DNA of 33,775 bases, from positions 1-33,775 of the forward strand of contig DAOUQG010000006.1 of the NCBI GenBank assembly GCA_030625765.1. Reading direction: 5' to 3'. The notes beneath the pieces were generated by a model. It saw only the letters and a list, made by a program, of their open reading frames with translations, was not told where the DNA came from and did not search any database. Origin of the DNA: Thermohalobacteraceae bacterium (lineage in GTDB: Bacteria; Bacillota; Clostridia; Tissierellales; VENL01). Made by a program: the position numbers and the translations under genes. This document shows positions 30,714 through 33,775 of this stretch, one piece after another (the first letter of the stretch is position 1; each line of letters starts with the position of its first letter).

Positions 30714-31826
30714 ATGGCTGATTTAAGAGTAAAAAAACTAGCAAACCTTTTAGTAAATTATTCATTAAAAATTAAGAAGGGTGATTATTTATTAATTGAA
30801 GGCTTCGATATATGTAGTCCTTTAATAAAAGAGGTATATAGGGAAGCAATGAGAAATGGAGCAAACGTTGAAACCGATATTCGTTTAGAAGGATTAAGTG
30901 AGGTTTTTTATAAGGAAGCAAATGATGAACAATTAGAGTTTGTAAGCCCATATTTGAAATTCTCCACTGAAAAATATGATTCTGTATTAACTTTGTGGGG
31001 TGGATATAACGAGAAAGCTTTATCAAATATTGATCCTGATAAGATGAAGATAAGAAGAGCAGCAATGAGAGAGATAAGTGTAAGATTTGGAGAGAGAATA
31101 GCGAAAGGTGAACTTAGATGGTGCGGAACTCAATTTCCTACTCATTCAAGTGCTCAGGAAGGTAATATGAGTTTAGAGGAATATGAGGATTTTGTTTATG
31201 ATTCAATGCTATTAAATAAAGATAACCCAACAGCAGAATGGGAAAAGATATCTAAAGAGCAAGAAAAAATCTGTAAATACTTAGATACAAAGAAAACATT
31301 ACATATAAAATCAAAGGATACTGATTTAAGAATGAGCATTGAAGGTAGAAAATGGATAAATTGTGATGGGAAAGAAAATTTCCCAGATGGAGAAGTGTTC
31401 ACTACTCCTATAGAAGATTCTGTAGAAGGATATATAAGATACACTTTTCCAGCAATATATGGTGGAAGAGAAGTAGAAGATATAACGTTAGAATTTAAAA
31501 AAGGTAAGGTAGTAAAAGCTAGTGCAGCTAAAGGAGAGGATTTCTTGATAGCAATGCTTGACACTGATGAAGGATCAAGACGTCTTGGAGAAATAGCTAT
31601 CGGTACAAATTATGGAATACAAAAATTTACAAAGAATATCCTATTTGATGAGAAAATCGGAGGAACAGTTCATGCTGCAATAGGTGATGGACCAAAGGAA
31701 ACTGGCTCACAAAATGAATCAGGAGTTCATTGGGATATGATATGTGATATGAAAAATGGCGGAGAAATATATGCAGATAGTGAGTTGATTTACAAGGATG
31801 GAAAGTTTGTAATTGATTTTAAATAA
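30714..31826 (+). CDS. M29-family aminopeptidase
   Basis: A metallo-aminopeptidase of family M29 (aminopeptidase T / AmpS type), 370 residues, cytosolic. Seen: the N-terminal LANLLVNYSLKIKKGDYLLIEG, NFPDGEVFTTPIEDSVEG with a metal-binding Glu, RRLGEIAIGTNYG with a second Glu, GTVHAAIGDGPKETGSQNESGVHWDMICDM with His and Asp ligands, and the IYADSELIYKDGKF end. I use ATG 30714 after AAGGAGGAAC; the track's start at 30633 adds 27 residues without an RBS. It removes N-terminal residues from peptides. The GNAT-fusion gene follows after 30 bases, probably co-transcribed. Confidence 0.93.
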   Translation: MADLRVKKLANLLVNYSLKIKKGDYLLIEGFDICSPLIKEVYREAMRNGANVETDIRLEGLSEVFYKEANDEQLEFVSPYLKFSTEKYDSVLTLWGGYNEKALSNIDPDKMKIRRAAMREISVRFGERIAKGELRWCGTQFPTHSSAQEGNMSLEEYEDFVYDSMLLNKDNPTAEWEKISKEQEKICKYLDTKKTLHIKSKDTDLRMSIEGRKWINCDGKENFPDGEVFTTPIEDSVEGYIRYTFPAIYGGREVEDITLEFKKGKVVKASAAKGEDFLIAMLDTDEGSRRLGEIAIGTNYGIQKFTKNILFDEKIGGTVHAAIGDGPKETGSQNESGVHWDMICDMKNGGEIYADSELIYKDGKFVIDFK

Positions 31827-31856
31827 ACTCCGTCAATATTAAAGGGGGAGGACTTG

Positions 31857-33775
31857 ATGGGAAATATAAAAATAGTTGAATATAACAATTCATATGCTAA
31901 ATCAATAGCAAAAATGTGGGATATGAGTGGAGATAGCTGGGGTGGTGGAAATGCAGCACCTACAGAAGCAGATATAATCGAGGAACATGAAAATACTGAT
32001 AATTTGAATATTTACTTAGCTCTTGATGATGAAGAGGTTGTAGGTTACTGTTCATTTGCAGAATACAAATTCGATAAAGGAGCATTATATATTCCGTTGC
32101 TTAACGTAAGACCTGATTATCATGGCAAGAAAGTTGGAAAAAAGCTAGTTTTAAAAGCTGTGAAAAGGACAATTGAGTTAGGCTGGCCAAGGTTAGATTT
32201 ATTTACTTGGCCTGGAAACACTAAAGCAGTTCCTTTATATAAAAAGACTGGCTTCTTTTGGGAAAAAAGGGATGATACAACTCATCTCATGAACTTTATA
32301 CCAACAGTATTAAACACAGAGGCTTTAAAGGAATACTTTGAAGATATAGATTGGTATAAGGATAGCATTAGACCCATAGAGATAAAGCCCGATGGTGATG
32401 AAGAAAGGGATTATGTAAATTATGAATATTTATGGGAAAAAGATGATAAGAGGGTAAGGGTAGAATTTGAAAGAACAGGAAGAGGAATAAGACTTATAGA
32501 AACAAATGATTATTTGATTGAAGCAATAGTGGAGGATCATAAGCTTATTTTTGGAAATGAGTATAATGTTGAATACCATATGGTTAATAAGACAGGTAAG
32601 CCCCTTGATGTTACTATCGAAGGCTTAGATGACAAAAACATAAAATTCTCAATGGAAGAATCAATCAGTGTACAATCACAACATACAATAAGTGGTATAT
32701 TTGAAGTCGAAGCGGTTGAAGAAGAGCAAAATTATTTTAGAACCCATCCAGCGGTAACTGCTGAAGTAACAATTAACGGCAAAAAGGTAGTATTGAAGAT
32801 AGGAATTGAACCATTATTCCCAGCTAAAATAAGCATATCTACACAGGATAATGAGAAGTATGTAGGTGTTAAATCTGAATGCTTCTTAAACCTTCAAAAC
32901 AACTTTAATGAGGACGTTGTATTTAAATTAACTTTACCTAAGTCTAGTGATATAGAATTTTCAAACAATGATTTTGAAATTAGTATGAAGGCCAAGGAGA
33001 GAAAATCAATTTCAATTCCTTATATTCTTAACAATGCATGTCTGTATAGTACCAAGGCTCAAATTAAAGCAATAACAAAAGATAATTCTATAACTTTCAC
33101 AAGGCAGCTAACGGGAATATTTAGAGGAAATGCTGGTAGCTTTGGAGGAGAAACCGAGGATTACTGGGTTATATGTAATGGGAAATATACATTGACATTA
33201 AGTAAATTTGATAATGATGTAGAATTTAAAACTTTTACAAAAAACATTTTTGACTTGTTTTTAATGAATCCTAAGCTGGGAATGCCATTATCGGGAGAAT
33301 TTTCTAAGAAAAAGCCTCAAGCAGTGGAATACATTGTTGAGGATGGTGACATAACCCTAAAGGCTGTATACAACTCGTCAGACTTTAAGAACATTGAATT
33401 AGCTGCAATTTTTACGTTATCTGCAAATGGTATTATAAAACATTATTATGAGGTTACTAATTTTGCAGATAGCAAAACTGAAAAAGAAATATGGGTAAGG
33501 AAATGCTTTTATCATAATCTTGCCAATGCGTTTATCCCATATCAGAATGAAATAATTCATAATGCTGGTTCTCATGCTCCAGTTATAGATTTTTGGGATA
33601 GCAGTAGGTTTTCAGAGAATTGGATATTCTCGAAGGACGGAGATTTATCTAGAGGTGTTTGCTGGTCTGAAAAAAGTAAATTTAAGCTTATCGGATGGCA
33701 TGTGGCTGTAGATGATAATGTTGGCTTTATAGATAGTAAACAAACAATTGTTACAGAGCCTATGTATATAGCCAT
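31857..33775 (+). CDS. GNAT domain fused to a large beta-rich region (right end cut by window)
   Basis: Not listed in the ORF track because no stop occurs before the window ends, but the frame is open for 639 codons from ATG 31857, with GGGGGAGG just ahead. Residues 1-150 are a GNAT acetyltransferase: AKMWDMSGDSWGGG, YLALDDEEVVGYCSF, LLNVRPDYHGKKVGKKLV as the acetyl-CoA loop, and LYKKTGFFWEKRDD at the end. From about 180 on, the chain is long, with many predicted strands and no motif I know; GSFGGETEDYWVICNGKY stands out near residue 440. It may be a beta-sandwich ligand or substrate domain. Only the N-terminal function is supported. Confidence 0.82.
   Translation, partial: MGNIKIVEYNNSYAKSIAKMWDMSGDSWGGGNAAPTEADIIEEHENTDNLNIYLALDDEEVVGYCSFAEYKFDKGALYIPLLNVRPDYHGKKVGKKLVLKAVKRTIELGWPRLDLFTWPGNTKAVPLYKKTGFFWEKRDDTTHLMNFIPTVLNTEALKEYFEDIDWYKDSIRPIEIKPDGDEERDYVNYEYLWEKDDKRVRVEFERTGRGIRLIETNDYLIEAIVEDHKLIFGNEYNVEYHMVNKTGKPLDVTIEGLDDKNIKFSMEESISVQSQHTISGIFEVEAVEEEQNYFRTHPAVTAEVTINGKKVVLKIGIEPLFPAKISISTQDNEKYVGVKSECFLNLQNNFNEDVVFKLTLPKSSDIEFSNNDFEISMKAKERKSISIPYILNNACLYSTKAQIKAITKDNSITFTRQLTGIFRGNAGSFGGETEDYWVICNGKYTLTLSKFDNDVEFKTFTKNIFDLFLMNPKLGMPLSGEFSKKKPQAVEYIVEDGDITLKAVYNSSDFKNIELAAIFTLSANGIIKHYYEVTNFADSKTEKEIWVRKCFYHNLANAFIPYQNEIIHNAGSHAPVIDFWDSSRFSENWIFSKDGDLSRGVCWSEKSKFKLIGWHVAVDDNVGFIDSKQTIVTEPMYIA

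Overview
The window looks like a chromosomal segment of a low-GC, spore-forming Clostridia-type Firmicute. The support is strong AT bias, AGGAGG-type ribosome binding sites, two alpha/beta small acid-soluble spore proteins, a LevR-type sigma-54 activator with a galactitol-family PTS, and Clostridia-style accessory genes. Species cannot be named from sequence alone. It is an accessory-rich stretch made of small operons separated by repeat-bearing gaps.

Layout: (1) 1-736, end of a molybdenum-cofactor operon (moaC end, MOSC protein). (2) 980-2962, a HAD-like protein whose catalytic Asp appears replaced by Val, then a two-gene nucleotidyltransferase-like module. (3) 3031-7033, pseudouridine salvage: a psuG 3' fragment (pseudogene), an MFS transporter, psuK with an HTH domain, and psuG. 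(4) 7380-8026, two convergent SASP genes. (5) 8935-10951, two SatD-like genes, which carry class III cyclase-like motifs, flanking a DUF3307-type membrane protein. (6) 11826-18567, a sigma-54 promoter, a LevR-family activator, another sigma-54 promoter candidate, PTS EIIC, EIIB and EIIA, and an alpha/beta-barrel enzyme. (7) 18967-20964, ptsH-ptsI, the general PTS phosphorelay feeding the operon to its left. (8) 21575-26016, TetR, a very short RND adaptor lipoprotein and an RND pump, with two TetR-like operators. (9) 26131-28299, an anchored unknown protein, a class IV aminotransferase and a C_GCAxxG_C_C protein. (10) 28316-29546, an undescribed-looking locus: a strong promoter, a leader micro-ORF, three hairpins with interchangeable arms, then five tandem paralogous micro-ORFs of 28-36 residues, each with its own Shine-Dalgarno. 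(11) 29654-33775, a GNAT enzyme, an M29 aminopeptidase and a large GNAT fusion that runs off the window and is missing from the ORF track.

Repeats tie the gaps together. Four copies of a roughly 200-260 bp element with TIR core GGGTCGGAGTTGTTGGCAAC, REP-like GACAAAGGGACG motifs, and two remnants of a REP-associated (Y1/RAYT-like) transposase start. In both cases the remnant is followed directly by the repeat element.

The best candidate for a new system is the micro-ORF array with its hairpin leader (28316-29546). Second is the SatD/DUF3307/SatD locus.
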